Assembly: GCA_047975325.1 (NCBI GenBank)
Contig: JBKEDF010000081.1
Span: 1 to 54,711 of the forward strand
DNA: 54,711 nucleotides
Direction of reading: 5' to 3'
Source of the DNA: JBKEDF01 sp047975325
GTDB lineage: Bacteria > Pseudomonadota > Alphaproteobacteria > Rhodobacterales > Rhodobacteraceae
Shown here: positions 39,150 to 48,322 of the stretch, piece after piece
Layout of the letters: each line of letters begins with the position of its first letter
How positions within the stretch are numbered: position 1 is the first letter of the stretch
Made by a program: the position numbers and the translations under genes
The notes under the pieces: generated by a model
Databases searched by the model: none
What the model was told of the DNA's origin: nothing
What the model saw: only the letters and a program-made list of their open reading frames with translations

Positions 39150-40139
39150 TCAAAGGCCAAGCGCACCCAACCGGACATCCAGCGCCGTCCAATCTTCCAG
39201 TTGCAACCGGACAGGCAGTGTCAGGACCTTGGGCCGAAAGCTTTCAGGCAGCCGCACGGCGTCTTTTTCCGTGGTGACAAGCTGCGCGCCCCGCTGGGCA
39301 GCCTCACTTTCCAGTCGCCGCAGCAGGGGTTCGGCCAGGGGCTGGTGATCGTCCAGTGCCTCGGCGCGGACGATCTCGGCCCCTTCGGCGCGCAGGGTGG
39401 CAAAGAACTTTTCCGGATGACCTATCCCCGCGAAGGCAAGTACCCTTGCACCCTCCCAGCCCATGCCCATTGCCAGCGGCGCAAGCCTGCCCGTCAGATG
39501 CGGCACCGTCACGACCCGTTCCCACGTATCGCGAAACCGGGCCTGGGCCGCCGCCTCACCAATTGACAGCAGAATATCGGCCCGGGCCAGACCGGCAGGG
39601 ACAGGTTCGCGCAAGGGGCCTGCCGGAAGGCAAAGCCCGTTGCCGAAACCACGCGCCGCATCTACCACGATGATTGACAGATCCTTTACTACAGCCGGGT
39701 TTTGAAAACCATCATCCAGCAAGACGACGGAGGCCCCCGCCGCCTCAGCCGCTGAAACGCCCGCGGCACGGTCCCGTGCAACCCAAACCGGCGCGAAGGC
39801 CGCCATCAGCAGGGGTTCATCACCAACATCCCCGGCATCATGCAGCTTGGGATCCACCCGCACGGGCCCGGCCAGTTTCCCGCCATAGCCACGAGAAATG
39901 ACATGGGGCATATGTCCCCGCGCCACAAGCCGTTCAACCAAGGCAATCACCGTGGGGGTCTTGCCCGTTCCTCCGGCATTCAGATTGCCGATGCAGATGA
40001 CGGGAATACCGGCTTGAAGGCCTGATTTCTGCAATCGTCGTGCCGTTGCGGCGGCATAGAGCCAACCGACCGGCGACAACAGGCGTGCCAGAAATCCGGG
40101 CGCATCGGGCGAGGTAAGCCAATGGGCGGGCGGGCGCAT
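39150..40139 (-). CDS. lpxK: Tetraacyldisaccharide 4'-kinase
   Basis: Adds the 4'-phosphate of lipid A on the inner face of the cytoplasmic membrane. The 329 residues have an N-terminal hydrophobic segment, Walker A GNLNAGGTGKT (51-61), SRGYGG near 86, the DDGFQN motif near 148 and VTTEKDAVRLP near the C-terminus. The ATG at 40139 shares a base with the stop of the transferase gene upstream (TGATG); a TTG one codon earlier is less likely. The pairing with waaA is usual for this pathway. Confidence 0.94.
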   Translation of the reverse strand: MRPPAHWLTSPDAPGFLARLLSPVGWLYAAATARRLQKSGLQAGIPVICIGNLNAGGTGKTPTVIALVERLVARGHMPHVISRGYGGKLAGPVRVDPKLHDAGDVGDEPLLMAAFAPVWVARDRAAGVSAAEAAGASVVLLDDGFQNPAVVKDLSIIVVDAARGFGNGLCLPAGPLREPVPAGLARADILLSIGEAAAQARFRDTWERVVTVPHLTGRLAPLAMGMGWEGARVLAFAGIGHPEKFFATLRAEGAEIVRAEALDDHQPLAEPLLRRLESEAAQRGAQLVTTEKDAVRLPESFRPKVLTLPVRLQLEDWTALDVRLGALGL

Positions 40140-41344
40140 CAAAAAGCCCTGTCAAGCAAGTTACGAATCATCACCAGCACTTCATCCGTTGCTTCCGCGC
40201 CTTCGGAAACGACATCCCAGGCGGCCTTTGCCTGCCTGGCAGAACGGTCCGGAGACAGCAATTCACCCAGAAGATCCGCCAGATCTTCCGCCGAGGTCGC
40301 AAGCGCGGTGGCCTGCGCCCCGGCAAGCCGCCCCAAGGCAGGGCCAAACGCCCCGGCATGCGGGCCATGAATCAGCGCCGAGCCAAGGGCGGCAGCTTCC
40401 ATCGGGTCGCGCCCGGCCCCATCCGCCGACAGGCTTCCACCCAGCCAGGTGATCGGGGCCAGACGATACCAGAGACCGAATTCCAGGCCCGGTTCGGCTA
40501 CATAGACCTGATGATCCGCATCGGGATCCTCTTCGGCCATGCGACGCGCCACGGCCCAGCCTTCATCATCCATCATTCGCTGGGTCAGTATATCAATCCG
40601 CGCTGGCTCACGCGGGGCGAGGATCAAAAGCAGCCGGTGCCGCAATTTCAGCGCCGCCCGATGTGCGGCAATCACAAGCGCCTCCTCCGCTTCCGGCAGA
40701 TCTGCCGCAAACCAGATCGGCCGGGCGGAAAAAAGCGTGGCAAGTTCCGCCCGCTCCGCCTCGATATAGGGCAATGGGCGCGCCGGATATTCCAGGCGAC
40801 CGGTTATCTTCACACATTTGCGAAGAGCCCCTGCCCGGCGGAAGGCCCGTGCGGCATTGTCATCAATGGTGAAAATACCGCTGAATTCTTCCAGAAGGCT
40901 CCGCATCAGTCCGGGCCACCATCCGCTGCGCCCGGCGGGGAAAGCGGGAGCGCGACCTTCCACCAATATGTGGGGGATATTTCGTGACCTGGTTTCGTTC
41001 AACAATGCAGGCCGCAATTCACCTTCCGCAAAAATGGCAATATCGGGATGCCAATGATCAAGGAATTCCCGGACCATCGAAGTATTGTCAGGCGGAACAG
41101 GTTCGATAAAGCCACCCATCGGTATGGCCGGGGCAGGAATATGTGCACCATAGGTCAGAAGGGAGGAAATACCGTCTTCCTCCTTCAGTCGCCGGGCGAT
41201 CCCTTCCATCGGTGCCCGGCTTTCCATGCTGGGGGCATGCAGCCAAACCAGCAGGCCACGCGGCCGCACCGCGCGTTGAAGCGGTGATTGCAGTTCCGTG
41301 CGGTTGATCAGGTTATAAAGCGTCAGGCCAAGCTGATGGGCCAT
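40139..41344 (-). CDS. waaA: 3-deoxy-D-manno-octulosonic acid transferase-like (divergent WaaA/KdtA)
   Basis: A 401-residue glycosyltransferase of the WaaA type, which adds Kdo to lipid IVA. AEGELRPALL, LVEGRAPAF and GGSLSADGAGRDPMEAAALGSALIHGP (quoted in part as GRDPMEAAALG) match the family's N- and C-terminal halves. Two oddities: the usual N-terminal membrane helix is missing, and the acceptor-base motif (typically HAxSxGE) reads HAPSMES, moving the glutamate to Glu41. So it may be a divergent paralogue with another acceptor. The lpxK overlap supports a lipid A or lipopolysaccharide role. Confidence 0.78.
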   Translation of the reverse strand: MAHQLGLTLYNLINRTELQSPLQRAVRPRGLLVWLHAPSMESRAPMEGIARRLKEEDGISSLLTYGAHIPAPAIPMGGFIEPVPPDNTSMVREFLDHWHPDIAIFAEGELRPALLNETRSRNIPHILVEGRAPAFPAGRSGWWPGLMRSLLEEFSGIFTIDDNAARAFRRAGALRKCVKITGRLEYPARPLPYIEAERAELATLFSARPIWFAADLPEAEEALVIAAHRAALKLRHRLLLILAPREPARIDILTQRMMDDEGWAVARRMAEEDPDADHQVYVAEPGLEFGLWYRLAPITWLGGSLSADGAGRDPMEAAALGSALIHGPHAGAFGPALGRLAGAQATALATSAEDLADLLGELLSPDRSARQAKAAWDVVSEGAEATDEVLVMIRNLLDRAF

Positions 41345-41353
41345 GGAACAGGA

Positions 41354-41599
41354 TCACCCCCCCAGTTCCTCGGTCGGGGAGGCAGGTTGCCCTTCGTCCC
41401 GGAGCCTGTGGATATGAGCAATGAAATACCGCATATGCGCATCATCCACGGTGCGATGGGCCTCGGCCTTCCAGGCCTTGTAGGCGGCATCGTAATTGGG
41501 AAACATGCCCACGATATGGATTGCATCGGGATCCTTGAATTCGGTTCCCGAAGTGCTGACAAGCTCGCCGCCGAAGACGAGGTGAAGGCGCTGGGTCAT
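41354..41599 (-). CDS. DUF4170 domain protein
   Basis: An 81-residue protein: TQRLHLVFGGELVSTSGTEF, FPNYDAAYKAWKAEAHRTVD and MRYFIAHIHRL are the DUF4170 blocks. The function is unknown to me. The ATG at 41599 has GGAAGG at proper spacing; the longer frame to 41866 is a shadow of the mtgA gene. It lies nine bases before the WaaA-like gene on the same strand, so it likely shares that transcript. Confidence 0.82.
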   Translation of the reverse strand: MTQRLHLVFGGELVSTSGTEFKDPDAIHIVGMFPNYDAAYKAWKAEAHRTVDDAHMRYFIAHIHRLRDEGQPASPTEELGG

Positions 41600-41711
41600 G
41601 GGTTTTCCTTCCGGGTGGATCGATGCGGCGAAACGTAGCGCCTGGCCGGGACGGGGTAAAGCCATCGTCATATGGCCTTGTCCTGAAGCGGGCTTCATGG
41701 CTAAAGAGAGC

Positions 41712-42431
41712 ATGGCAAGACGAGCAGGCCGCAGGAAGAAGAAAACACGGGCAACGCGCAATTTCCGGCAAAGGATGCAGCGTTGGCTGCTGCGTGGTGC
41801 CTTGGCGTGCGGCATGGTTGTGGTGCTGGTTGTGCTCCTGTTTTCGGTCGTCAACCCGCCAACCAATATCTACATGATGCAGGAAAGCCGCCGTCTGGGC
41901 GGGGTAATGCAGGACTGGGCCGATATGGAAGATATCGCACCGGTCATGGCGCGCGCCGTAGTGGCGGCGGAAGATGCGAATTTCTGCCTGCATTGGGGAT
42001 TTGACATGGGCGCAATTCGCGCGGCAATCAGCGATGGCGGCAATCGCGGGGCCTCCACCCTGAGCCAGCAAGTGGTCAAGAACGTGTTTCTCTGGCACGG
42101 AAGAAGCTGGTCCCGCAAAGCCCTGGAGGCCCTGCTGACCCCGGTTGTGGAAACATTCTGGTCCAAGCGGCGGATCCTGGAGGTTTACCTCAATGTCGCT
42201 GAATTTGGCGAAGGCGTTTTCGGGATCAAGGCCGCCGCCGCGCGATATTTCCAGGTTGAGCCTGCGGATCTTACCCCGGTTCAGGCCGCCCGGCTGGCAG
42301 CGACCCTACCGGATCCCAAGGCGCGAAACCCGGCACGGCCCAGCGATTTCATGCACCGCCGCGCGGCAGCCATTCGGGACGGGGCGGCAACAATTCGTAC
42401 CGATGCGCGGGCCAAATGCTTCGAGGATTGA
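41712..42431 (+). CDS. mtgA: Monofunctional biosynthetic peptidoglycan transglycosylase
   Basis: A family 51 glycosyltransferase polymerising lipid II in the periplasm. After a basic N-terminus (ARRAGRRKKKTR) comes one membrane helix (about residues 28-50). The catalytic glutamate lies in VVAAEDANFCLHWGFD, then RGASTLSQQVVKNVFLW, RILEVYLNVAEFGEGVFG and AARLAATLPDP. There is no transpeptidase domain, hence monofunctional. Start uncertain: ATG 41712 has AAAGAGAG before it, ATG 41697 adds five residues. It is divergent from DUF4170. Confidence 0.93.
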   Translation: MARRAGRRKKKTRATRNFRQRMQRWLLRGALACGMVVVLVVLLFSVVNPPTNIYMMQESRRLGGVMQDWADMEDIAPVMARAVVAAEDANFCLHWGFDMGAIRAAISDGGNRGASTLSQQVVKNVFLWHGRSWSRKALEALLTPVVETFWSKRRILEVYLNVAEFGEGVFGIKAAAARYFQVEPADLTPVQAARLAATLPDPKARNPARPSDFMHRRAAAIRDGAATIRTDARAKCFED

Positions 42432-42488
42432 ACAGTGCCCCATGGCCCGGCTATGAAGGTCCGACCCGGGGGAACGGAGGTTGAAGGC

Positions 42489-43154
42489 ATGAACCGTCTC
42501 TATCATTTTCCACTATCGCCCTTTTGCCGAAAAGTGCGTCTGACACTTGCGGAAAAGAAACAGGAAGTGGAACTGGTGGAAGAACGTTACTGGGAACCAT
42601 CCAGCGATTTCCTGCGGCGTAATCCGGCCGGCAAGGTACCGGTTCTGAAAAGCGCCGGGCGGGTGATGTCCGAAAGCCAGGCAATTTGCGAATGGCTGGA
42701 AGAAACGGTCCCGGAACCGGCCCTGATGCCTGCCGATCCCGATGCCCGTTTCGAGGCGCGCCGCATATGTGCCTGGTTTGACGACATGTTCCATCAGGAA
42801 GTTACATCCAAACTGCTGTATGAGCGGGTCAACAAGAAAGTCATGAATCAGGGCTATCCCGACAGCAGGGCCGTGAAATCCGGTGTGGCGCGGATCAAAT
42901 ATCACCTTGATTACATGAGCTGGCTGCTTGATCAGCGCCGCTGGCTGGCAGGTGATGTGATGACGCTGGCGGATTTCACCGCCGCCGCGCATCTGTCCTG
43001 CCTGGACTATATTTCAGATGTGGACTGGAACCGTTCCAGCAATGTGAAGGACTGGTATGCGAAGATCAAATCGCGCCCGTCCTTCCGCACACTTCTGGCC
43101 GATCAGGTACCGGGCTTCCCCCCCCCGTCGCATTATGCCGACCTTGATTTCTAA
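42489..43154 (+). CDS. Glutathione S-transferase family protein
   Basis: A 221-residue cytosolic protein with the N-terminal thioredoxin-like domain (YHFPLSPFCRKVRLTLAEK, then NPAGKVPVL and SESQAICEWLEE) and a helical C-terminal domain (LADFTAAAHLSCLDYISDVDW). SPFCRKVR places a cysteine two residues after the usual serine, suggesting a beta- or omega-like class. The substrate is unknown. GGAGG eight bases before the ATG fixes the start; the 18-codon extension has no support. Confidence 0.9.
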   Translation: MNRLYHFPLSPFCRKVRLTLAEKKQEVELVEERYWEPSSDFLRRNPAGKVPVLKSAGRVMSESQAICEWLEETVPEPALMPADPDARFEARRICAWFDDMFHQEVTSKLLYERVNKKVMNQGYPDSRAVKSGVARIKYHLDYMSWLLDQRRWLAGDVMTLADFTAAAHLSCLDYISDVDWNRSSNVKDWYAKIKSRPSFRTLLADQVPGFPPPSHYADLDF

Positions 43155-43256
43155 AGGGGGATACCGGACAAGATATTCAGATTGGCTTTCAAAAAATTGC
43201 GGCCAGTGCGCGTTCCGGCAAAAAGTACGAAACCATGAAATGTCTGGCCCACGGGA

Positions 43257-44957
43257 TTATTTCACCAGATAGGGACGGGCGCGGCGCAGGTTGCCATTGG
43301 TCAGATCACCATTGACAGGAAAATCACCCATCAGGAAAGGCTGCATCCCCTGATTGCGGAGATTCTGCAAAAACTGGCCGAAACCCGAAAGATCGGCCAT
43401 GCGCGGCGCTTCGGTCAACCGCCTGAGTGTACGTGGGCTGATTTCATCCGCGATGGCCTGCAGGGGTTCCATCGGGTTTTCAACAAATTCCGCCAATGAC
43501 CAGACCCGCGCCCGTGCCTTGGCCATGGACCCGCGAAGAACGCTAAGATGTTCCGCCTCGATCTTCTGATAAACTGCCGCATCGCGCCGCAAGTCCGAAA
43601 AATTGCGGTTTGACCGAAACAGCGGAATGGCCCAGGCACCCGAAATCACCGAAACCGATGCATTCGGGTCATGTGCGAAATGATCGCTCATGTCCTGATT
43701 GTCCCGGGGTCCGTACTGGAAACATTGCCGTTCGCCACGCGTGTTCCATAACAGGTTGGTCAGGAAACTTCGGGGGCTGTGATCGCGCAGGGTCGGATTG
43801 TTCGACAGGGCGCCATTATAGATCACCTCACCCCCCGCAAATTCGGCCCCTTCAGGCGCAAAAAGATGGCCATGCACCCGCGTACCGGTCATCTTGCCAA
43901 GCCAGGATTCGAAATTTTCAAAGAGGTCGGAAAAGCCTTCGAAAACGGAATAGGGCGTGGCCAGCTTGCCGCTTTGCCAGGTCTTGTTGGGAAAGCGGCT
44001 TTGCATATAAAGCCCCGGACGACCCTTCGTGCGCCGCTCCACCGCATTGGCAAAAAGCCGGTCTATCTTGCCCGGATTTGGTTCCGTCGCAGCCTGGCCC
44101 GTTCCCGGTTTCGTCAGGAAAACACGATAAAGCTTCGTGGCATGGGGCCATATCTTTCGTGCAACAAAGCAATCCGAACGACGCAGAAGTTTCAGGTGAT
44201 CATCATAGAAGATATGAGGTTTGCCCTGGAAATCAAACTTCGCCAGCGTCAGGGAACGACTTTCGACCGTCGCTGAATACCGCCGGACCATTGTCTGGAA
44301 ATAGCTTTCGTCAGGGATCCAGACATGACGGAAATACTGATCGATCCGACGACGATCCGGTGCTTCGAGAATGGCAGAAAGGGTCTGTCGTGTCAGGCAC
44401 CACCACTGGCTGCCCATATGCGGGGTGACCCCCGGGGGAATGCACCGCTGAAATCCGACACGCCTTTGAAGATTGACATAGGCATCGAAAAACCTGCGCT
44501 GCCTGCGCCAGGAAAAGGGAAAGCGCAATGTGAAACGTTCCAGGTCCAGCCCCCCCATCGTCCAGCCGACATCCGAGGTGGTGACGCTTTCGATGAAATC
44601 GGTGCGCGGGCGGTCGTCAAGATAGGCGCGCAATTCCGAAACCGGGCGCAGGGGCAGGCAGGACCCCGAGGCGAGATAAACATGACGGACCTCCGGGAAT
44701 TCCTCCAGCATCAGTGTTGTGGCTGCCTGTGTCGCCGCGACTATCCCCCAGGTTCCCCATTCGCAGGTGAAACGGGTGGAAAAGCGGACATCCTCCAGTC
44801 CTGCAAGATCCTGATGCAACCGGTCGAAATCGGCACGCTTCACCTTCCTGTCCACGTGGATCACCACCGGGCAGCCATGCTTAACCCAATGCCGCGCGAC
44901 CTGCGCCGCACGATCAAAGGCGGTATGGCAAAGCATCACGATGCCCAGGGTTTTCAT
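43257..44957 (-). CDS. Core-2/I-branching type glycosyltransferase with C-terminal DUF5928
   Basis: A 566-residue protein. The first 300 residues look like the GT14 family (beta-1,6-N-acetylglucosaminyltransferase fold): GIVMLCHTAFDRAAQVARHW, VVIHVDRKV, RHVYLASGSCLPLRP and FRHVWIPDESYFQTM. The remainder (about 320-566) is a separate domain I assign to DUF5928, with FENFESWLGKMTGTRVHGH and FLTNLLWNTRGERQCFQYGP. No signal or membrane segment is seen, so it acts in the cytosol on a polysaccharide or glycan intermediate. AGGGGA precedes the ATG, which overlaps the upstream stop (ATGA). Confidence 0.82.
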   Translation of the reverse strand: MKTLGIVMLCHTAFDRAAQVARHWVKHGCPVVIHVDRKVKRADFDRLHQDLAGLEDVRFSTRFTCEWGTWGIVAATQAATTLMLEEFPEVRHVYLASGSCLPLRPVSELRAYLDDRPRTDFIESVTTSDVGWTMGGLDLERFTLRFPFSWRRQRRFFDAYVNLQRRVGFQRCIPPGVTPHMGSQWWCLTRQTLSAILEAPDRRRIDQYFRHVWIPDESYFQTMVRRYSATVESRSLTLAKFDFQGKPHIFYDDHLKLLRRSDCFVARKIWPHATKLYRVFLTKPGTGQAATEPNPGKIDRLFANAVERRTKGRPGLYMQSRFPNKTWQSGKLATPYSVFEGFSDLFENFESWLGKMTGTRVHGHLFAPEGAEFAGGEVIYNGALSNNPTLRDHSPRSFLTNLLWNTRGERQCFQYGPRDNQDMSDHFAHDPNASVSVISGAWAIPLFRSNRNFSDLRRDAAVYQKIEAEHLSVLRGSMAKARARVWSLAEFVENPMEPLQAIADEISPRTLRRLTEAPRMADLSGFGQFLQNLRNQGMQPFLMGDFPVNGDLTNGNLRRARPYLVK

Positions 44958-46027
44958 GCCCAATTCCCCTTCGACATCAGTCCCAATATCTCAAGCTGGC
45001 GCCAATTGATGTATTTTTCAGACCATTTGCACCAGAGATCGGGCTGTTCCTCAAGCAAGGTACTATAGGCTTTATATTCCGCACTTGCGGCGAAATGTTG
45101 GTTGCGATCCAGTTCCTCTTCGGCCTTGGTCACAAAAGTGTTGAGGAATTTGGCATGAAGCAGGACGCCTGATGCCTTTTCCCCACCCCATTCGTCATAG
45201 ACAAGATTCAAACCGCGCGGCAGCAGCATATGGGTAGAACTGACATAAACGTAATCACGATGCCATTTTACCAGGGGTATCTTGTTCAGCGCCGGGGCGC
45301 GTTCGGGGGTATCGGCAAAGAAGGTGCGTGCGCGCGGGCCGCCCTGGATCCAGAGATTGCCATAGCGCTGATTACGGCGAATCGTGTAATTGCCACTATC
45401 GAACCATTGTGCGATCTCAAACGGGTTTTGCCCCTCGGCATAGGGCTGTGCGTCAATCGGGCCCTTGGGGTACATATCAAGCAGCATCGCCGAAAAGGAT
45501 CTGATCGACGAGGCATCCAGCCAGTCGGTCAACGCCCGCAGCGGGCGCGTATCACAAAAGGGATAAATGAAAAATTCATCCGGATCGACTGTAAGCGTCC
45601 AATGATCATGGCCGTAGCGCATTTGGAGCCAGTTGAGCCAGTCCATGCCGAACCGCGCGCGCTTGTAACCGTGCCGTGTGACCCACAGGGAAACATCCGG
45701 CTGTTCCTCTAGATAGGCGCGGGTCCCGTCATCGCTGTCATTATCCACAAACAGGAAATGATCGATCCCGAGATCGCGATAGTACTGCAGGAAATAGGGC
45801 AGCCGTATACGTTCGTTGCGCACGGTCGAAAACAGCAGAAGATCCTGCGGTTGGATCAGGTTTGCCCGGCTGATGACGGGGCGCAGTTCCCGGCGTTTCC
45901 GCATGGCACGGATCCACCAGCGCTTCCGCGCGAGCCTGAGCCTATACCGGGAAAAGATATTCACCTTCGCTGCATTCCTGAAATATACCACCCTTGCGGC
46001 CGAAACACCTGTTTCCATTGCCGCCAT
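44954..46027 (-). CDS. Glycosyltransferase family 2-like protein
   Basis: A 357-residue cytosolic glycosyltransferase of the Glyco_tranf_2_4 type. FSTVRNERIRLPYFLQYYRDLG and FLFVDNDSDDGTRAYLEE (nucleotide-sugar site) are followed by a DxD-like TVDPDEFFIYP near 160. The C-terminal part has VKWHRDYVYVSSTHMLLP. The sugar and acceptor are unknown. The start is ATG 46027, which shares one base with the stop of the next upstream gene (TGATG). It is the middle gene of a galU-GT1-GT2-GT14 run. Confidence 0.85.
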   Translation of the reverse strand: MAAMETGVSAARVVYFRNAAKVNIFSRYRLRLARKRWWIRAMRKRRELRPVISRANLIQPQDLLLFSTVRNERIRLPYFLQYYRDLGIDHFLFVDNDSDDGTRAYLEEQPDVSLWVTRHGYKRARFGMDWLNWLQMRYGHDHWTLTVDPDEFFIYPFCDTRPLRALTDWLDASSIRSFSAMLLDMYPKGPIDAQPYAEGQNPFEIAQWFDSGNYTIRRNQRYGNLWIQGGPRARTFFADTPERAPALNKIPLVKWHRDYVYVSSTHMLLPRGLNLVYDEWGGEKASGVLLHAKFLNTFVTKAEEELDRNQHFAASAEYKAYSTLLEEQPDLWCKWSEKYINWRQLEILGLMSKGNWA

Positions 46028-47250
46028 CAGAGAAGGCCAAATACGATCCTGAAATGGCCCGCCCAACCCGGAGGTTGGAAAGCTGTTTTCGCCCGGCCAC
46101 ATTGCGCCCCCACGATCGGGGATTGTATCAACCGCTTAACCGCCTCCATCCAATCATAAAAATCTGATTTGTCCAGGTAAATGGGATATCCACCCAATGT
46201 TTCACGATAGACCGGAAGGCGGGGCAGCAGAACCGGCACGCCCAGGGCAGCGGCCTCCAGCGGAGGAAATCCGTAACCTTCTGTAAAACTGGGGAAAAGG
46301 AGCCCCCTGGAGGCTGCAATCAAACCGGATAATCGTGCATCATCCGCATCGGGTTCTTCAAAAATATGCGCCGATAGTGGCCCCAATGCATCAAGACGGC
46401 GGAAGGTTTCCGCATTCTGCCAGCCCCGTTTGCCGAGGATCAGCAGGGCAGGCATTTCCGTATCAGGGATTTCGGCCATCAGTTTCTGCCAGAGATCCAG
46501 CAGGAACATATGGTTCTTACGCGGCTCGATCGTCCCGATTGTCACGAAAAACGGCCGATTGGATGGAAAGGGGCGCGGTGGATCGGCCATCGGCGCCTTG
46601 GGGCAAACGCCAAGCGGCGCCGTCACCCCTTCGGGGATACGACCCATCCGGGCCAGATGTGCCTCCGTCAAGTCGCGGGTTGCCTCGCTGCCATGGATGA
46701 CCAGATCGGCATGGGCGGACGTAGCCGCAAGTTTGCGGGCAAAGATGGGCGGGATATCCGGACGGGTAAATTCGGGATGATCAAGCGGGATCGTATCATG
46801 GATCAACACCCCGATCCGGCCCACGCCCCCCTGGCGCAAGGCCCGAAAAACCCTGCCGGAAAGATTGGTATGCCCTGTATTCAGGGCCGAAAACCCATGC
46901 GGCACGTACCGGTTCAACATTTGCGGCAGCAATAGCGCCGCATTGCGGGCAATGGCCAGTTGGCGCAATGCGGTTTCGGCGCGGGCACGCATGGGATCAT
47001 GGCGGCGCATCAGGCGGGAAATCCGATCCGCCTGCGGCAATTCCGCGTCAAACAACCGTGACAGCCCCTGCAATCCCGATCGATCAAGAAGGAGCCATCC
47101 GGTTTTCGTTCGCGCCAGCCCGAAACAGGGTGTTTCCCCCGCAATCAGGGCGGCCATATAGGCGGCTTCCACCCGGTCTACCCCCGTCAGCGGGCCACGT
47201 CCAAGGCGGGACATCAGCCTCGTGACATCCAGCAGGCGTGCCGGAGGCAT
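46027..47250 (-). CDS. Glycosyltransferase family 1/4 protein
   Basis: A 407-residue GT-B fold glycosyltransferase. The C-terminal nucleotide-sugar domain shows FVTIGTIEPRKNHMFLLDLW near 233, LLILGKRGWQN, and FPSFTEGYGFPPLEAAALG near 332 with the EX7E-type glutamates. The N-terminal DVTRLMSRLGRGPLTGVDRVE is like mannosyltransferases of exopolysaccharide loci. The sugar is unknown. ATG 47250 is preferred over GTG one codon upstream. It begins seven bases after galU. Confidence 0.88.
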   Translation of the reverse strand: MPPARLLDVTRLMSRLGRGPLTGVDRVEAAYMAALIAGETPCFGLARTKTGWLLLDRSGLQGLSRLFDAELPQADRISRLMRRHDPMRARAETALRQLAIARNAALLLPQMLNRYVPHGFSALNTGHTNLSGRVFRALRQGGVGRIGVLIHDTIPLDHPEFTRPDIPPIFARKLAATSAHADLVIHGSEATRDLTEAHLARMGRIPEGVTAPLGVCPKAPMADPPRPFPSNRPFFVTIGTIEPRKNHMFLLDLWQKLMAEIPDTEMPALLILGKRGWQNAETFRRLDALGPLSAHIFEEPDADDARLSGLIAASRGLLFPSFTEGYGFPPLEAAALGVPVLLPRLPVYRETLGGYPIYLDKSDFYDWMEAVKRLIQSPIVGAQCGRAKTAFQPPGWAGHFRIVFGLL

Positions 47251-47257
47251 CACACGC

Positions 47258-48154
47258 CTATTGGGCAGCGCGGGATTGCGCCATCATATCGTCCAGGTAG
47301 GTGAAAAATTCATCCCGCAGATCGGGCCGGGCAAGGCCGAAGGCAACCGTAGCCTGCAGAAAACCCGCCTTGGAGCCGCAATCATACCGCTGACCCCGGA
47401 AACGGAAACCATAGACCGAGCTTTGTTCCCCGGTTTCTTCCGCAATTGCATCGGTGAGTTGAATTTCACCGCCACTGCCCTTCTTGATATTGTTAAGATT
47501 GTTGAGAACCTTTGGCGAAAGAATATAGCGCCCGATAACCGCAAGGTTGGATGGGGCTTCCTCCGCCTTGGGTTTTTCAACCATGTTCCGGACCTTGACG
47601 ATCGCGCCCATGTCATCGGCAATATCAAGAACACCGTAAGCACTGGCCTTTTCGGGTGGCACCTCCATCGCGGCGACCATGTTCCCGCCAGTCTGTGCAT
47701 AGGCTTCGACCATCTGCTGCAGACAGGGTTTTTCCGCCGCGATCACATCATCGGGCAGCAATACGGCAAAGGGTTCATCCCCGATCAGACGGCGGGCGCA
47801 CCAGACGGCATGGCCCAACCCCATCGGGCGATTCTGCCGGACATAGGCGATGGCGCCGCTATCCATATTGGTATTCCGGAGCATCTCCATCGCTTCGGTC
47901 TTGCCCTTGCGGTGCAGCTCGCTTTCCAATTCGGGGGCATTGTCGAAATAGTCTTCCAGCGCGGATTTGCCACGCGAGGTGACAAAGATGAACTCCTTGA
48001 TACCTGCCGCGCGGGCTTCGTCGATCGCATATTGGATCAGCGGTCGATCCACCAAGGTCATGATTTCCTTTGGAATCGACTTTGTGGCAGGCAGAAAACG
48101 GGTTCCAAGCCCCGCCACGGGAAAAACGGCTTTTGTGACCTTCTGAATTTTCAT
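47258..48154 (-). CDS. galU: UTP--glucose-1-phosphate uridylyltransferase
   Basis: Makes UDP-glucose, the donor for exopolysaccharide and other glycans. The 298 residues begin KIQKVTKAVFPVAGLGTRFLP with the nucleotide-binding GLGTRFLPATKSIPKE. PLIQYAIDEA, GLGHAVWCAR, LLPDDVI (metal aspartates) and GEIQLTDAI complete the family pattern. AGGA six bases before ATG 48154 supports the start. It is the first gene of a leftward polysaccharide run, so its promoter should lie in 48155-48322. Confidence 0.95.
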   Translation of the reverse strand: MKIQKVTKAVFPVAGLGTRFLPATKSIPKEIMTLVDRPLIQYAIDEARAAGIKEFIFVTSRGKSALEDYFDNAPELESELHRKGKTEAMEMLRNTNMDSGAIAYVRQNRPMGLGHAVWCARRLIGDEPFAVLLPDDVIAAEKPCLQQMVEAYAQTGGNMVAAMEVPPEKASAYGVLDIADDMGAIVKVRNMVEKPKAEEAPSNLAVIGRYILSPKVLNNLNNIKKGSGGEIQLTDAIAEETGEQSSVYGFRFRGQRYDCGSKAGFLQATVAFGLARPDLRDEFFTYLDDMMAQSRAAQ

Positions 48155-48322
48155 TTTTATCCTCGCTGCAGACACATCACGCGGTATTTGCGTCGTTATT
48201 GTGCCGGATTTTGTTCCAATTTCGGCATAGTATGAGAAACGTTACGTCGGAAGTGGGAATTTGGGTGGAATAGTATCCTTAAATCCTTATTTCGCCTTCT
48301 TGCGGCTTGTTACTATGACAGC

